Shown here piece after piece: positions 41,524 through 41,541 of a stretch of 41,541 nucleotides of DNA; the first letter of the stretch is position 1; each line of letters begins with the position of its first letter. Under the pieces are notes generated by a model, which was not told where the DNA came from, did not search any database, and saw nothing but the letters and a program-made list of their open reading frames with translations. The position numbers and the translations under genes were made by a program. The stretch is taken from assembly GCA_900539915.1 (NCBI GenBank), contig UQDU01000021.1, positions 1 to 41,541 of the forward strand. Reading direction: 5' to 3'. This DNA is from an uncultured Bacteroidales bacterium. GTDB taxonomy: Bacteria; Bacteroidota; Bacteroidia; Bacteroidales; Muribaculaceae.

Positions 41524-41541
41524 TGGTGTATCTTTTGATTA

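Overview
The window looks like a chromosomal piece from an anaerobic gut Bacteroidales, most likely Muribaculaceae. The order is well supported and the family is inferred. The evidence is a typical block ftsX - DUF3098 - uppP - truB - queA, a RuvA gene followed by a giant SprA (type IX secretion) gene, a fused BioG-BioC protein, a secreted protein with a type IX-like C-terminal tail, and several upstream regions with the Bacteroidota -7 promoter element TAnnTTTG. No tRNA, rRNA, CRISPR array, phage gene or complete transposase was seen. The two ends carry an exact 36-bp inverted repeat (22-57 and 41488-41523), so the window probably stops inside two copies of one insertion element.

Layout. 0.1-1.6 kb: an MBOAT O-acyltransferase. 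1.8-8.2 kb: envelope and translation housekeeping genes on the plus strand (FtsX, DUF3098, UppP, TruB, QueA, an IMPACT/YigZ protein, an LptE-like lipoprotein, a TPR-like protein, SecG). 8.3-10.2 kb: riboflavin synthase, converging on RarA. 10.4-13.4 kb: a small membrane protein, a PstS-like lipoprotein and a secreted TPR protein. 13.5-25.7 kb: a tightly packed plus-strand run of ruvA, sprA, bioF, bioGC, bioD and gluQ. 25.7-28.8 kb: two related small palindromic repeat elements in opposite orientation, flanking an MBL hydrolase, RsmG and a CvfB-like RNA-binding protein. 28.8-35.5 kb: a minus-strand secreted/outer-membrane group (a 1214-residue modular protein, an unknown secreted protein, a metallophosphoesterase lipoprotein, an outer-membrane barrel). 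35.8-41.5 kb: a five-gene plus-strand operon of a BadF-type sugar kinase, a two-module glycosyltransferase, a DUF4922 HIT/GalT-like protein, a SpoIID-domain protein without a signal peptide, and an AmpG-like permease.

How the genes work together. UppP, LptE, SecG, FtsX and SprA all serve envelope construction. SprA is the outer-membrane pore of the type IX system, and the 1214-residue protein is a plausible local substrate. BioGC, BioF and BioD cover the early pimeloyl-ACP steps and two of the later biotin steps; bioA and bioB are not here. QueA and GluQ act on the same modified nucleoside (queuosine) although they are 19 kb apart. The most interesting assembly is the last operon, which reads like an uncharacterised route for importing and processing peptidoglycan-derived sugars. 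The most unusual DNA structure is the pair of repeat elements, one of which has a second palindromic element nested inside it.
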